64,000 bases of DNA from Nitrosophilus alvini. GTDB lineage: Bacteria > Campylobacterota > Campylobacteria > Campylobacterales > Nitratiruptoraceae. Of this stretch, positions 18,811-27,241 are shown in pieces; the first letter of the stretch is position 1; each line of letters begins with the position of its first letter. The DNA lies in NCBI RefSeq assembly GCF_015100395.1, contig NZ_AP022847.1, positions 434,001-498,000 on the forward strand, given 5' to 3'. The notes beneath the pieces are model-generated. The model did not search any database and was not told where the DNA came from. It saw nothing but the letters and a program-made list of their open reading frames with translations. Made by a program: the position numbers and the translations under genes.

Positions 18811-20736
18811 ATGTTAAAAAAAATGGCGGTTTTTCTGCTACTATTTGCAACTCTTTGCGCTTCAGACAGATTTTTGGTTCTTTGTTATCACAATATTGAA
18901 GACAATCCAAAAGATAGAGACATAATGAGTATTTCTACAGACAAGTTTATTCAGCAGTTAAACTGGATAAGCAATCACGGATATCATCCAGTGAGTATAG
19001 ATGATTTGATAGCCGCTAAAAATGGAGTAAAACCTCTGCCCGAAAAAGCGATACTTTTGACTTTTGACGATGCATATAAAAATTTTTATACAAGGGTCTA
19101 TCCTCTTTTGAAGGCTTTCAACTATCCGGCTGTTCTTGCAGTAGTAGGTAAGTGGATGGAGAGTGATGAAGAGGGAACGTTTATGTATGGAGACAAAAGA
19201 AAGCCCAGAAACATGCTGCTTACCTGGAAAGAGATAAAGGAGATGAGCGATTCCGGATTAGTAGAGATCGCTTCACACAGTTATGATATGCACAAAGGAG
19301 TTTTAGGTAATCCGCAAGGAAATGTTCAGCCTGCGCTTACTACGAGAATATATAACCCTAAGAGTGGAACATATGAAGATGACGAGAGTTATTTAAAAAG
19401 AGTGGAAGCGGATATAAAAAAGAGCTCGGAGCTGATTTTTGAGAAAATCGGTAAAAAACCGAAAGCTATAGTCTGGCCTTTTGGTGAATATAACGAGGCA
19501 GCTCTTAAAATTGCAAAAAAATATGGAATGGATATAGCTTTTACACTTGATGACGGTTCAAATAGTCTAAAAAATAGTGATAGATTAAAAAGAATTCTAA
19601 TATTTTCCAATGATGATTTGAGTGATTTGGTTTGGCGTTTCTATAATCCCGACAAAGAGAAAATTCAAAGAGTTGTACATATAGATCTCGATTATATCTA
19701 CGATCCAGATCCTAAACAGCAGGAAAAAAATCTCGGCATACTTTTAGACAGGATAAAAAATTATCAAATCAGCACTGTCTATCTTCAAGCTTTTGCGGAT
19801 CCTGACGGAGACGGTGTAGCTGATGCTTTGTATTTTCCAAATAGACATTTGCCTCTTAGAGCTGATCTGTTTAACAGGGTGGCATGGCAGATCAGAACAA
19901 GATGTAATGTAGAATCGGTTTATGCTTGGATGCCTGTGTTGGCATTTGATATCAAAGGGAAAAAGAATCTTTATGTTAAAACTTTGCAGAAAAAAAGTGA
20001 GAAAGTTTTTATAGATCCGGATAGATATAAAAGATTGTCTATTTTTAATAAAGAAGCGAGAGAAATTATAAAAGAGATATATGAAGATTTGGCTAAATAT
20101 TCTCATTTTAACGGTATTCTGTTTCATGATGATGCTTTTTTGAGCGATTTTGAGGATGCCGGCGAAGAGGCGATCAAAGTTTATGAGAGAGCAGGCTTTC
20201 CTTCTGCTGTAAAGAGAATAATAGAAGATAAAAAACTGTTTGCGAAATGGACGGCTTTTAAAACAGATGAAATTATAAAATTCACAAAAGAGTTGGAAAG
20301 TATTGTAAAACTTTACAGACCGACCCTTAAAAGTGCAAGGAATATTTATGCTCTGCCTGTTCTTGAGCCGAAAAGCGAAGAGTGGTTCGCACAATCTTTT
20401 GAGAAATTTCTAAAAGCCTATGATTATACAGCGATTATGGCTATGCCGTATATGGAGAAGGCGAAAAATCCGGAAATATGGCTTGAAAAACTTATAGAAA
20501 AAGTAAAAAGTTATCCCAATGGACTTAAAAAGAGTGTATTTGAACTTCAAAGCATAGACTGGAATCATAAGAAACCGATCGATACTGAGATTTTGGTCAG
20601 GCAGATGAAGATTTTGCAGTTTAACAGGGCTATAAATTTCGGTTATTATCCGGATGATTTTATAAAAAATCATCCAAAAAGCTCAGAGGTTCATTCTATT
20701 TTGTCGCTACAGACCTTTCCCTTTAATAGGAGATAA
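18811..20736 (+). CDS. pgaB: PgaB-like PNAG N-deacetylase/hydrolase
   Basis: 641 residues with a signal peptide. Domain one is a polysaccharide deacetylase (CE4 type): LLTFDDAY supplies D86/D87 and HSYDMH supplies the metal-binding H156 and H161. Domain two (about 290-640) is a glycoside-hydrolase-like TIM barrel with FHDDAF, as in PgaB. It deacetylates a fraction of the polymer in the periplasm, which is needed for export through PgaA. The ATG directly follows the pgaA TAA, so translation is coupled. The cleavage site (LCASD) has no lipobox in the typical position, whereas E. coli PgaB is a lipoprotein. Confidence 0.92.
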   Translation: MLKKMAVFLLLFATLCASDRFLVLCYHNIEDNPKDRDIMSISTDKFIQQLNWISNHGYHPVSIDDLIAAKNGVKPLPEKAILLTFDDAYKNFYTRVYPLLKAFNYPAVLAVVGKWMESDEEGTFMYGDKRKPRNMLLTWKEIKEMSDSGLVEIASHSYDMHKGVLGNPQGNVQPALTTRIYNPKSGTYEDDESYLKRVEADIKKSSELIFEKIGKKPKAIVWPFGEYNEAALKIAKKYGMDIAFTLDDGSNSLKNSDRLKRILIFSNDDLSDLVWRFYNPDKEKIQRVVHIDLDYIYDPDPKQQEKNLGILLDRIKNYQISTVYLQAFADPDGDGVADALYFPNRHLPLRADLFNRVAWQIRTRCNVESVYAWMPVLAFDIKGKKNLYVKTLQKKSEKVFIDPDRYKRLSIFNKEAREIIKEIYEDLAKYSHFNGILFHDDAFLSDFEDAGEEAIKVYERAGFPSAVKRIIEDKKLFAKWTAFKTDEIIKFTKELESIVKLYRPTLKSARNIYALPVLEPKSEEWFAQSFEKFLKAYDYTAIMAMPYMEKAKNPEIWLEKLIEKVKSYPNGLKKSVFELQSIDWNHKKPIDTEILVRQMKILQFNRAINFGYYPDDFIKNHPKSSEVHSILSLQTFPFNRR

Positions 20737-20739
20737 TAT

Positions 20740-22023
20740 ATGAGTTTTGAAACAATTAGCAGTTTTTTTGTCAATTTTACGGAGGGATTGATAAACTTTT
20801 CATATTATTATCCCTTTTTTATGGCATATGTATGGATGGTCGGGGCGATTTTTTATTACTATCACTGGGAGAGAAAAACCAGACCCGACAGACCACCTCA
20901 GCTTTCTGACTATCCTATGGTATCGGTTATAGTGCCCTGTTATAATGAAGAAGAGCATATAGAAGAGACTATAGAATATTTGACAAAACTAAATTATCCT
21001 CATTATGAAATAATAGCCGTCAATGACGGCAGCAGTGACAAAACAGGTGAAATTTTAAGAAAACTCGAACATGAAATTCCGGAACTTAGAGTTTTGGAAT
21101 TTGAGGAAAATCAGGGTAAAGCGATGGGGCTAAACATGGCCGCTATGATATCAAAAGGCGAATATCTCGTCTGTATAGATGGCGATGCTATTTTAGATCC
21201 CGATGCCATAACCTGGATAATGACACATTTTCTTACAGGCCCAAGAGTAGGTGCGGTTACAGGAAATCCCAGGATAAGAACCCGTTCGACTATATTGGGA
21301 AAAATTCAGGTGGGAGAGTTTTCAGCAATCGTAGGAATGATAAAACGGGCACAGAGGATTTACGGAAGAGTTTTTACAATTTCAGGTGTTGTGGCAGCAT
21401 TTAGAAAATCTGCATTGCACAGTGTGGGGTACTGGCATACCGATATGGTTACGGAAGATATTGATGTAAGTTGGAGATTACAGCTTAGTCACTGGGATAT
21501 AAGATTTGAGCCGAACGCCCTATGCTGGATTTTGATGCCGGAAACTCTGAAAGGCCTTTGGAAACAGAGATTGCGCTGGGCTCAGGGAGGAGCCGAAGTG
21601 CTGTTGAAATACGCCTCAAAAATGAAAGATATAAAAAGCAGGCGTATGTGGGGTATATATATGGAATATTTTTTAAGTCTTTTTTGGGCATATTCAGCAG
21701 TTTTGACTATATCTTTGTGGATTTTGGGCAAATTTGTTGAATTGCCAGAGGGTGTAAATGTTCCGACTCTTATTCCCTCCGTGCACGGTACGCTGCTCGG
21801 GATCACTTTTATGCTACAGTTTGCCGTTAGTCTCGGTATCGATTCTAGATATGAAAAAGGAATTGCAAAATATTACTACTGGATGATATGGTACCCTATA
21901 GCCTTTTGGCTTATAAATGCCTTTACCACAGTTGTCGGATTTGTTAAAGCGGTTTTAAAAGAACCGGGTAAAAGAGCAGTCTGGGAGAGCCCTGATAGAG
22001 GATTGAGGAGTAGAAATGATTGA
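20740..22023 (+). CDS. pgaC: PgaC-like PNAG synthase (GT2 glycosyltransferase)
   Basis: 427 residues: N-terminal membrane helices, a GT2 catalytic domain and C-terminal helices. Catalytic motifs are NDGSSD (95-100), the DGD metal site (147-149), TED (238-240) with the catalytic aspartate, and QRLRW (276-280), the QxxRW motif of processive synthases such as cellulose and hyaluronan synthases. It polymerises GlcNAc at the inner membrane with PgaD. In E. coli the PgaC-PgaD pair is activated by c-di-GMP. It overlaps pgaD by 8 bases. Confidence 0.95.
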   Translation: MSFETISSFFVNFTEGLINFSYYYPFFMAYVWMVGAIFYYYHWERKTRPDRPPQLSDYPMVSVIVPCYNEEEHIEETIEYLTKLNYPHYEIIAVNDGSSDKTGEILRKLEHEIPELRVLEFEENQGKAMGLNMAAMISKGEYLVCIDGDAILDPDAITWIMTHFLTGPRVGAVTGNPRIRTRSTILGKIQVGEFSAIVGMIKRAQRIYGRVFTISGVVAAFRKSALHSVGYWHTDMVTEDIDVSWRLQLSHWDIRFEPNALCWILMPETLKGLWKQRLRWAQGGAEVLLKYASKMKDIKSRRMWGIYMEYFLSLFWAYSAVLTISLWILGKFVELPEGVNVPTLIPSVHGTLLGITFMLQFAVSLGIDSRYEKGIAKYYYWMIWYPIAFWLINAFTTVVGFVKAVLKEPGKRAVWESPDRGLRSRND

Positions 22024-22474
22024 TTATAAAAAAATAATAATAGATACCCCCGATGCCAGAGATCTAAAGTTGAAATTCAGAGACAGGATCATAACTTTTC
22101 TGTTCTGGGTTTTTTGGCTCTATCTTTTCAGACCTCTTGTTGCCGCTTTTTTATGGTGGATATTTGGACTACACATATTTAGCAAGGAGTCTTTTGCCCC
22201 TGAACTTTATGATGAGATAAAACTTGTGATAACCAATTACAGCATGGTTATTACAGTTTTGGGTACAGCATTTGTTGTTTGGGCGGTTTATAACTGGATA
22301 ACATTTGGAAAACTGAACAGAAGGAGATTTATTCCTCATGTTACAACGGCTGAAATTGCCAGTTTTTTTAAGGTCGATTCAAAAAAATTGGAAAAATGGA
22401 TAGATGCAAAACACCTTATAATGAAATTTGGAAGAAAAGCTGAGATAAAAGAAGTAGAGATATTGCAGGATTGA
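22016..22474 (+). CDS. pgaD: PgaD-like PNAG synthase auxiliary subunit
   Basis: 152 residues with two strong membrane helices (FLFWVFWLYLFRPLVAAFLW and VITVLGTAFVVWAVYNW) followed by a cytoplasmic tail, as in PgaD. The signature YNWITFGKLNRR is typical of the family. It partners PgaC and in E. coli its stability depends on c-di-GMP. Last gene of the operon; the next gene points left with one base between the stops. Confidence 0.85.
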   Translation: MIDYKKIIIDTPDARDLKLKFRDRIITFLFWVFWLYLFRPLVAAFLWWIFGLHIFSKESFAPELYDEIKLVITNYSMVITVLGTAFVVWAVYNWITFGKLNRRRFIPHVTTAEIASFFKVDSKKLEKWIDAKHLIMKFGRKAEIKEVEILQD

Positions 22475-22475
22475 T

Positions 22476-22973
22476 TTATCTGTTTGACAGCAGTAACATG
22501 AGCTCTTTTTTTCTCTTTTCAATTCCTGAAAATCTTTTTTTTGTAAGGTCGGGAAAAGAGCCGCCGAGTCCTTTCCCGTCATCTCCGTGGCAGCCTCCGC
22601 AGTTACCGTTATATAGCATATTTCCCTCTTTTATGTATTCTGGAACGGAAGGTTTTTTGCCTGAAAGTGTAACAACATACGCGGCAATTTTGGGAGCATC
22701 CTCTTTTGAGGCAAAACCCGCATCCATAGAGCCGGCTTTGTAATCCAGTCTGTTTGAGCCGTTGTTTATAACATCTATTATATAGTTTTCAAGATACTCT
22801 ACGGTATCGATATTTGCAAGCTCTTTTTTTAGCTTTTCTTTATCTATTTTTTTGTTTTCTATTTTGACGGAATTTTCAATGACATTTGTTTTTATCTGTT
22901 TCTCTTTTTCGTTACATCCGCTGATCACTATTCCCAAAATCCCCAAAAGAAGAGAGATAAATATTTTTTTCAT
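22476..22973 (-). CDS. Class I c-type cytochrome lipoprotein
   Basis: 165 residues. A lipoprotein signal (LLLGILGIVISGC, lipidated C20) is followed by a lysine-rich linker of about 90 residues and a haem-binding CGGCH at 125-129 near the C-terminus. The short segment after the haem motif suggests a small single-haem domain tethered to a membrane. The ATG at 22973 has GGAG seven bases upstream. It overlaps no other gene; it converges with pgaD. Role probably electron transfer at the periplasmic face. Confidence 0.85.
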   Translation of the reverse strand: MKKIFISLLLGILGIVISGCNEKEKQIKTNVIENSVKIENKKIDKEKLKKELANIDTVEYLENYIIDVINNGSNRLDYKAGSMDAGFASKEDAPKIAAYVVTLSGKKPSVPEYIKEGNMLYNGNCGGCHGDDGKGLGGSFPDLTKKRFSGIEKRKKELMLLLSNR

Positions 22974-23114
22974 CAAATTCTCCGAATATAGACAAAATTC
23001 ATTTGTATGTATTATAATAAATATAAATTAGAATAATGTTAGTCTGTAGTATTAAATAGTTAAATAAAATGTTCTATTATGCTAAAATCATAAAAATAAA
23101 CCGGGAGAATAAAA

Positions 23115-23552
23115 ATGGCAGAGTATATTCATATAGTGTGTCCAAATTGCAACGGAGTTAACAGACTGCCTTTAAAGAGCAGATATAGTAAAGCAAAATG
23201 TGGAAAATGTGGAAATGATCTATTGGATACAAAACCTGTTGATCTCAATCCCGAATCTTTTCATATACATATTGCAAAAAATGATATTCCCGTATTGGTA
23301 GATTTCTGGGCACCCTGGTGCGGACCGTGTCAAATGATGGCACCTGCTTTTGAAGAGGCTGCACGTGCATTTGCTCTTAAAGTAAGGTTTGGCAAACTAA
23401 ATACTGAAGATTATCCTGAAATTTCAGCACAGTTTGGTATCAGAGGAATACCAACAATGATTCTTTTTCATAAAGGACGTGAAATAGACAGAGTGTCGGG
23501 AGCTTTGAATTCGCAGCAGATTGTTCACTGGGTAAACTCTCATCTAGGATAG
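23115..23552 (+). CDS. trxC: Thioredoxin 2 (TrxC-type) with zinc ribbon
   Basis: 145 residues. The N-terminal zinc-ribbon has CPNC (C9, C12) and CGKC (C29, C32), as in TrxC. The thioredoxin fold follows with the active site WCGPC (68-72) and the cis-proline at GIRGIPTM. It reduces protein disulfides and in E. coli is induced by oxidative stress. It stands alone, with its own AT-rich upstream region and a terminator hairpin overlapping its stop. Confidence 0.95.
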   Translation: MAEYIHIVCPNCNGVNRLPLKSRYSKAKCGKCGNDLLDTKPVDLNPESFHIHIAKNDIPVLVDFWAPWCGPCQMMAPAFEEAARAFALKVRFGKLNTEDYPEISAQFGIRGIPTMILFHKGREIDRVSGALNSQQIVHWVNSHLG

Positions 23553-23567
23553 GCAAAAGCCTATCCT
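23546..23567. terminator. Strong bidirectional terminator hairpin
   Basis: AGGATAGGC pairs with GCCTATCCT (9 bp) around an AAAA loop, followed on the plus strand by CTATTTTAATTTT. It spans the trxC stop and serves both trxC and the convergent cytochrome gene. Confidence 0.85.
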
Positions 23568-23870
23568 CTATTTTAATTTTTCTATATATTCTGCTACAGC
23601 CTGAATATCTTCATCGCTATATGATACAACTTGACCTTTCATAAGTGCGCCCATTCCGTATATGTTTCTTTTTCCCTCTTTGTATCCTTTAAGAGCTTCG
23701 ACTGTTTTTGCTTTGTCCCATCCGCCAATAGCCACACTTTTTCCAAGAGCTTTTTTCTCACCTTTGGCACCGTGGCATCCGGCACATTTTTTATATAGAG
23801 CAGCACCGTCAGCCGCCATCAGACTTATTGCTCCTGCAGCTATAAGTCCCAAAATCGCAATCTTTTTCAT
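23568..23870 (-). CDS. Cytochrome c553-type monohaem protein
   Basis: 100 residues with a signal peptide (IAILGLIAAGAISLMA), the haem motif CAGCH close to the mature N-terminus and a C-terminal methionine region (GMGALMKGQV) that gives the sixth ligand. It ends in AVAEYIEKLK, the C-terminal helix of class I cytochromes. It is a soluble periplasmic electron carrier, as in Campylobacter cytochrome c553. A 9-bp inverted repeat lies 31-56 bases upstream of its start and could affect expression. Confidence 0.92.
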   Translation of the reverse strand: MKKIAILGLIAAGAISLMAADGAALYKKCAGCHGAKGEKKALGKSVAIGGWDKAKTVEALKGYKEGKRNIYGMGALMKGQVVSYSDEDIQAVAEYIEKLK

Positions 23871-23900
23871 TTTATCCTCCTTGTTTATGATTGGTGTGGG

Positions 23901-23926
23901 AGTTAATCATCTTTTATTGATTAACT
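23901..23926. promoter_or_regulatory. 9-bp inverted repeat upstream of the cytochrome gene
   Basis: AGTTAATCA (23901-23909) and its exact complement TGATTAACT (23918-23926) are separated by 8 bases. The position between the stop of the upstream leftward gene and the start of the cytochrome fits a regulator-binding site or a weak hairpin. No T-run follows it in the leftward direction. Confidence 0.4.
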
Positions 23927-23944
23927 AATTTTTGTTCCTGTTTT

Positions 23945-24268
23945 TTAACAGCTCGGAACATTGCCGCTGTCACTTGCATATTCGTATACGAAATCATACA
24001 GATGCTGAATCCATTTCTCTTTTATGGATTCAGGTTTTACCTTTGGACAGATTTTATGAATCTCTTCTTTAAATTTGCCACTCTCTTTTATCTCTTCCCA
24101 TTCATCCTGGGTGTGCATAGCGGCAAATTTTGCACCGGTCATACCGCACGGCTTTTTAAGTTTCTTTTGATAAAGCTTTTGACCTTTTGCGACGTCTGCA
24201 AAAGCTACAGTAGAAACAAAGCCGGTCATCAGTATCGCCGTCAGGATGATACCTGCTATCTTTCTCAT
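23945..24268 (-). CDS. Cytochrome-c-like exported protein lacking a haem motif
   Basis: 107 residues with a signal peptide (IAGIILTAILMTGFVSTVAFA). The mature part begins DVAKGQKLYQKKLKKPCGMTGAKFA, which looks like the opening of a class I cytochrome, but at the haem position there is CGMTG rather than CxxCH. Two other cysteines occur (ICPK and the terminal PSC). The C-terminal helix DFVYEYASDSGNVPSC resembles the family. Proteins of this type in related bacteria are often labelled cytochrome c, yet no covalent haem can be bound in the usual way. The cysteines may form disulfides or bind a metal. Confidence 0.8.
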   Translation of the reverse strand: MRKIAGIILTAILMTGFVSTVAFADVAKGQKLYQKKLKKPCGMTGAKFAAMHTQDEWEEIKESGKFKEEIHKICPKVKPESIKEKWIQHLYDFVYEYASDSGNVPSC

Positions 24269-24294
24269 TTCTCCCTCCTTTTTTGTATATGAAA

Positions 24295-24334
24295 ATTGTA
24301 GGAGAAAATTGTGGAATGATTGTGTAGTAATTGA
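24295..24334. promoter_or_regulatory. Array of ATTGT/CAAT repeats at about 11-bp spacing
   Basis: ATTGT occurs at 24295, 24308 and 24319, and ATTGA at 24330, giving spacings of 13, 11 and 11. This is upstream of the start at 24268, and helical-turn spacing of direct repeats is typical of OmpR-type regulators. The response-regulator gene at 25822-26490 is 1.5 kb away. A candidate only. Confidence 0.4.
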
Positions 24335-24357
24335 AAATGGAGAATTTTTTTCAAAGA

Positions 24358-24687
24358 TTATTTGAGTTTGCCGAAAACTTTGTATTTTTCCCAGTATATG
24401 TCTATGGCTTTTTTGAGTTCTTTATCGGAAAGGTCCGACCTCTTTTTTGTACCGTAGACCGATATGTATCTTTTTGGCATAAGAGAAGCGTTTGCATCCG
24501 GATTTTTCAAGTACTCGTATATTTTTCTTTTTACACCTCTTTCGCTGCTGTATCTGAGAAGGTATTCGTAGAAAAGTTTTTTTAAAGAGACTCCGTTTTT
24601 CTGATGACATTTGACACAGTTTTTTTCATATACGTTTGCATTCAAAAGAATTGTAAGTAAAATCAAAACAGTTACTACTCTTGCCAT
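24358..24687 (-). CDS. Small monohaem c-type cytochrome
   Basis: 109 residues with a signal peptide (VVTVLILLTILLNA), the haem motif CVKCH right after it, and a lysine-rich helical C-terminus. A methionine in ASLMPKRY may be the distal ligand. It overlaps the histidine kinase stop by 13 bases, so the three genes RR, HK and this cytochrome form one transcript. Its product may therefore be tied to the signal sensed by the kinase, for example redox or electron-acceptor supply; that is inference. Confidence 0.85.
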   Translation of the reverse strand: MARVVTVLILLTILLNANVYEKNCVKCHQKNGVSLKKLFYEYLLRYSSERGVKRKIYEYLKNPDANASLMPKRYISVYGTKKRSDLSDKELKKAIDIYWEKYKVFGKLK

Positions 24688-25865
24688 TTTAGTATTACCT
24701 TTGTTCCCCTGTCTTTTTCTGATTTAATTTTTATATCTATATTATATTCATCGGCTATCATTTTGACTATATTGAGTCCGATACCAAATCCTCCTTCGCT
24801 TTTGTCAAATCTTATATATCTGTCATATATTTTATCCATTTTCTCTTTTTCTATGCCGATACCTGTATCTTCTATGCAAAGATATCCTTTTTTCAGCGTT
24901 ATTTTGATTTTTCCGCCTATTTTGTTGTACTTTATTGCATTTGATAAGATGTTGTCAATAAGTCTGGCTATCTTTTTTCTATCGGCGAAGATGAAAGAAT
25001 CATCCAGATAGAGTTCAAAATCTATTTTTTTGGAATCGGCTAAAATTTTAAAGAAATTTACACGCTCTTTTATCAGAGATTTCATATCTATTTTCTCTTT
25101 TAGAGATTCAAATGCTCTGTTCAGTGTTAAAAAAGTCAGGTCGTGATAGATATTTGAAATCGTCCTTGCCGCTATATCTATACGGTTTATTTTCTTTGCC
25201 GTTTTATTATCGAGTTTTGTTTTGTCTATTGTCTCGATATTTGCCAAAATTGCGCTTACCGGAGTATTGAGCTCATGGGTTGTGTCTTTGATAAAGTTAT
25301 CAAGAAGCATAAGAGTATCTCTCATAGGTTTTAAGAAAAGTTTGGTTAAAAACAGACCCAGGCCTACCATGAAAAGAAGAAACAAAGAGCCGTAAAAAAT
25401 GATATTTCTTTTTGTCTCTTTAAGCCACGACTCATCATCATCTACCTCTATGACGACATATTTTGTTCCCAAATAGTATGCGTCGGGCTGTTTTATGAGA
25501 TGAATTTTATCTCCGATTTTATATATCGACTTGTCAAATCTGACATTTTCTTTTTCAAGTAATGAAAAAATTTTTACATAGTCTGCGTCATATATGGCGG
25601 ATTTGAAACTGCTGTATCTGGGATAGTGATTGTCTTCGGGAAAGTTGTAATGCATCTCTTTGAGTCTATAGATAAGCTCTTTTGCATACTCCTGAAGTTT
25701 TGGGCGTGTTTTGCTAAGCATCAAATCCTTTTGAAAATTGTAATACATGACCGAAACGAGAATCAAAATTACCAGAGTCAAAAAAGTGTAAAGAGACAAA
25801 AACGCAAGAAGCGTTCGTCTTTCAATCGGCAGTAAATTTGTAGCCAAACTTTTTGATACTGACAA
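24675..25865 (-). CDS. Sensor histidine kinase
   Basis: 396 residues with two membrane helices (about 21-42 and 154-176) bounding a periplasmic domain of about 110 residues without a recognised fold. HisKA has DTTHELNTPVSAI with phospho-acceptor H197, and the HATPase_c domain has DNILSNAIKYN (N box), EDTGIGI (G1) and GGFGIGLNIV (G2). The start is TTG with AAGGA five bases upstream, inside the end of the response-regulator gene (44-base overlap). It phosphorylates the OmpR-type regulator encoded just before it. Confidence 0.92.
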   Translation of the reverse strand: MSVSKSLATNLLPIERRTLLAFLSLYTFLTLVILILVSVMYYNFQKDLMLSKTRPKLQEYAKELIYRLKEMHYNFPEDNHYPRYSSFKSAIYDADYVKIFSLLEKENVRFDKSIYKIGDKIHLIKQPDAYYLGTKYVVIEVDDDESWLKETKRNIIFYGSLFLLFMVGLGLFLTKLFLKPMRDTLMLLDNFIKDTTHELNTPVSAILANIETIDKTKLDNKTAKKINRIDIAARTISNIYHDLTFLTLNRAFESLKEKIDMKSLIKERVNFFKILADSKKIDFELYLDDSFIFADRKKIARLIDNILSNAIKYNKIGGKIKITLKKGYLCIEDTGIGIEKEKMDKIYDRYIRFDKSEGGFGIGLNIVKMIADEYNIDIKIKSEKDRGTKVILKWQE

Positions 25866-26490
25866 TTCTGTCCTTCCCGAGTATTTTTCTGAGATTTTTT
25901 ATATATGTTCTGAGTGAGCTATCACTTGGAGTTTCAGGGTATTCCCATAGATGGTCATATATAGTCTCGTGACTTAAAGGTTCATTTTTATGCTGTAAAA
26001 AAAGCTTCAGCAGTTTTTTTTCCTTGTTGTTTAGAGGTATCTCTTTGTCTTTGTTATATAGTTCTGAATTTTCTATATCAAAAGAGAAGTTTTCGTCGAT
26101 TTTAACTCTCTTTCCTCTTGTTTTGAATCCTCTTTTCAAAAGAGTATCTATCCTGAGTTTAAGCTCTTTGAGTGCAAAAGGTTTTTTGATGTAATCGTCA
26201 CATCCGCTCTCAAATCCTTTCGAAAGATCGTCAATAGAGTTTAGCGATGTTATGAAAATAGCCGGCGTATCATCCTCTTTACGCAGTTTTTTCAGAAGTT
26301 CAAATCCGTTTATCCCCGGGACCATGACGTCCAGCAGAAAAATGTCGTAATTCTTTTCGTATGCTTTCTCTTCGGCTTCGTCGGAGTTGTAGGCGGTATC
26401 TACTTCATATCCTTCATCTTCAAGGTATTCGGCTACCGTTTCACTGAGATTGATATCGTCTTCCAAAAGCAAAATTTTAGGTTTTGGCAT
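25822..26490 (-). CDS. OmpR-family response regulator
   Basis: 222 residues. Receiver domain with acidic pair D11/D12, phospho-acceptor D54 (FLLDVMVPG), T81 and K103. The winged-helix DNA-binding domain (about 125-222) ends with TYIKNLRKILGKDRIVSIKKFGYKF, the Trans_reg_C signature. Operon order is RR, HK, cytochrome. Its targets are not known; a repeat array in front of the haem-less cytochrome gene is one candidate. The start ATG sits downstream of an A/T-rich intergenic region shared with the rightward gene at 26556. Confidence 0.93.
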   Translation of the reverse strand: MPKPKILLLEDDINLSETVAEYLEDEGYEVDTAYNSDEAEEKAYEKNYDIFLLDVMVPGINGFELLKKLRKEDDTPAIFITSLNSIDDLSKGFESGCDDYIKKPFALKELKLRIDTLLKRGFKTRGKRVKIDENFSFDIENSELYNKDKEIPLNNKEKKLLKLFLQHKNEPLSHETIYDHLWEYPETPSDSSLRTYIKNLRKILGKDRIVSIKKFGYKFTAD

Positions 26491-26521
26491 TGCAACTCTT
26501 GTTTTTTTATTTATAGGGTTC

Positions 26522-26527
26522 TATAAT
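26522..26527 (+). promoter_or_regulatory. Candidate -10 box for the 26556 gene
   Basis: TATAAT at 26522-26527 lies 28 bases before the ATG at 26556, in the T-rich intergenic region shared with the leftward response-regulator gene. No clear -35 box. Confidence 0.5.
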
Positions 26528-26555
26528 AACAAAACTTTAATTAAAGAGGAATGCG

Positions 26556-26741
26556 ATGAAGTGCAAAAAATGTCATAGAGGAGAGTTTGTCTATCTACTG
26601 GGTTTTGCTTTTATGGTGATAGCATTCAATCAGCTTCTTGTTGGATGTATAGAAGTGGAAAAAAGTGCGTCATATATGCTGTTTGCTGCAGGATTTGTTT
26701 TGATGATTTTCGGAGCATTTTTAAAGTCTTCAAAAGAGTAG
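26556..26741 (+). CDS. Small membrane protein with CxxC
   Basis: 61 residues: MKCKKCHRGE at the N-terminus, carrying CKKCH, then two hydrophobic segments (FVYLLGFAFMVIAFNQLLVGC and SASYMLFAAGFVLMIFGAFL). It has a good ribosome-binding site (GAGGA). It is unrecognised. CKKCH fits the haem pattern, but it precedes any export signal, so it would be in the cytoplasm and is more likely a metal site or chance. Confidence 0.6.
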   Translation: MKCKKCHRGEFVYLLGFAFMVIAFNQLLVGCIEVEKSASYMLFAAGFVLMIFGAFLKSSKE

Positions 26742-26752
26742 GTTCAATTTTT

Positions 26753-27238
26753 TTATTCATAAATTCCTCTAAATTGTACAGAGACTCTCTTGATATAGTG
26801 TTTTGTTAAAAATCTGTCCAATTGGTTGGCAAAAGCATGTGCATCTTTTTGTGTAAACGGTGCAGGCCCTTTGGTGATCTCCTGGCAGTCGCGAATCTGT
26901 TCCATGAGATTTCGCATCGCAAGATAGTGTTTTATATTCTCCTCGCTGTAGAGCTCGCCGCGGTGGTCAATGGCGTGTGCTTTTTTTTCGACGACCCGAT
27001 CAGCCAGCGGAATATCGGCTGTTATGACAAGATCGCCTTTTTTGACATTTTCGGCTATATAATGATCGGCTTCATCTATACCTTTACCAACGATAATGTA
27101 GGTGATATGTTTCGATTTGCCTATATTGATGCGTTTGTTGGATACAACGAAGGCGGTTATATTTAGACGCTTGATTGCACGATGAAGTATAGGTTTGAGA
27201 AGATTTGGGAATGCATCCCCGTCAACGTATATTTTCAT
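26753..27238 (-). CDS. YaiI/YqxD (DUF188) family protein
   Basis: 161 residues, full length for the family. It begins with the family opening KIYVDGDAFPNLLKPILHRA and contains DLVITADIPLADRVVEKKAHAIDHRGELY, the DUF188 signature with its aspartates, similar to PIN-like nucleases. The function has not been established. It lies in a row of small leftward genes. Confidence 0.92.
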   Translation of the reverse strand: MKIYVDGDAFPNLLKPILHRAIKRLNITAFVVSNKRINIGKSKHITYIIVGKGIDEADHYIAENVKKGDLVITADIPLADRVVEKKAHAIDHRGELYSEENIKHYLAMRNLMEQIRDCQEITKGPAPFTQKDAHAFANQLDRFLTKHYIKRVSVQFRGIYE

Positions 27239-27241
27239 ATA

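Noticed and set aside
26556-26741. CKKCH as a c-type haem site in the small membrane protein
   Set aside because: It lies before any export signal; haem attachment takes place in the periplasm.
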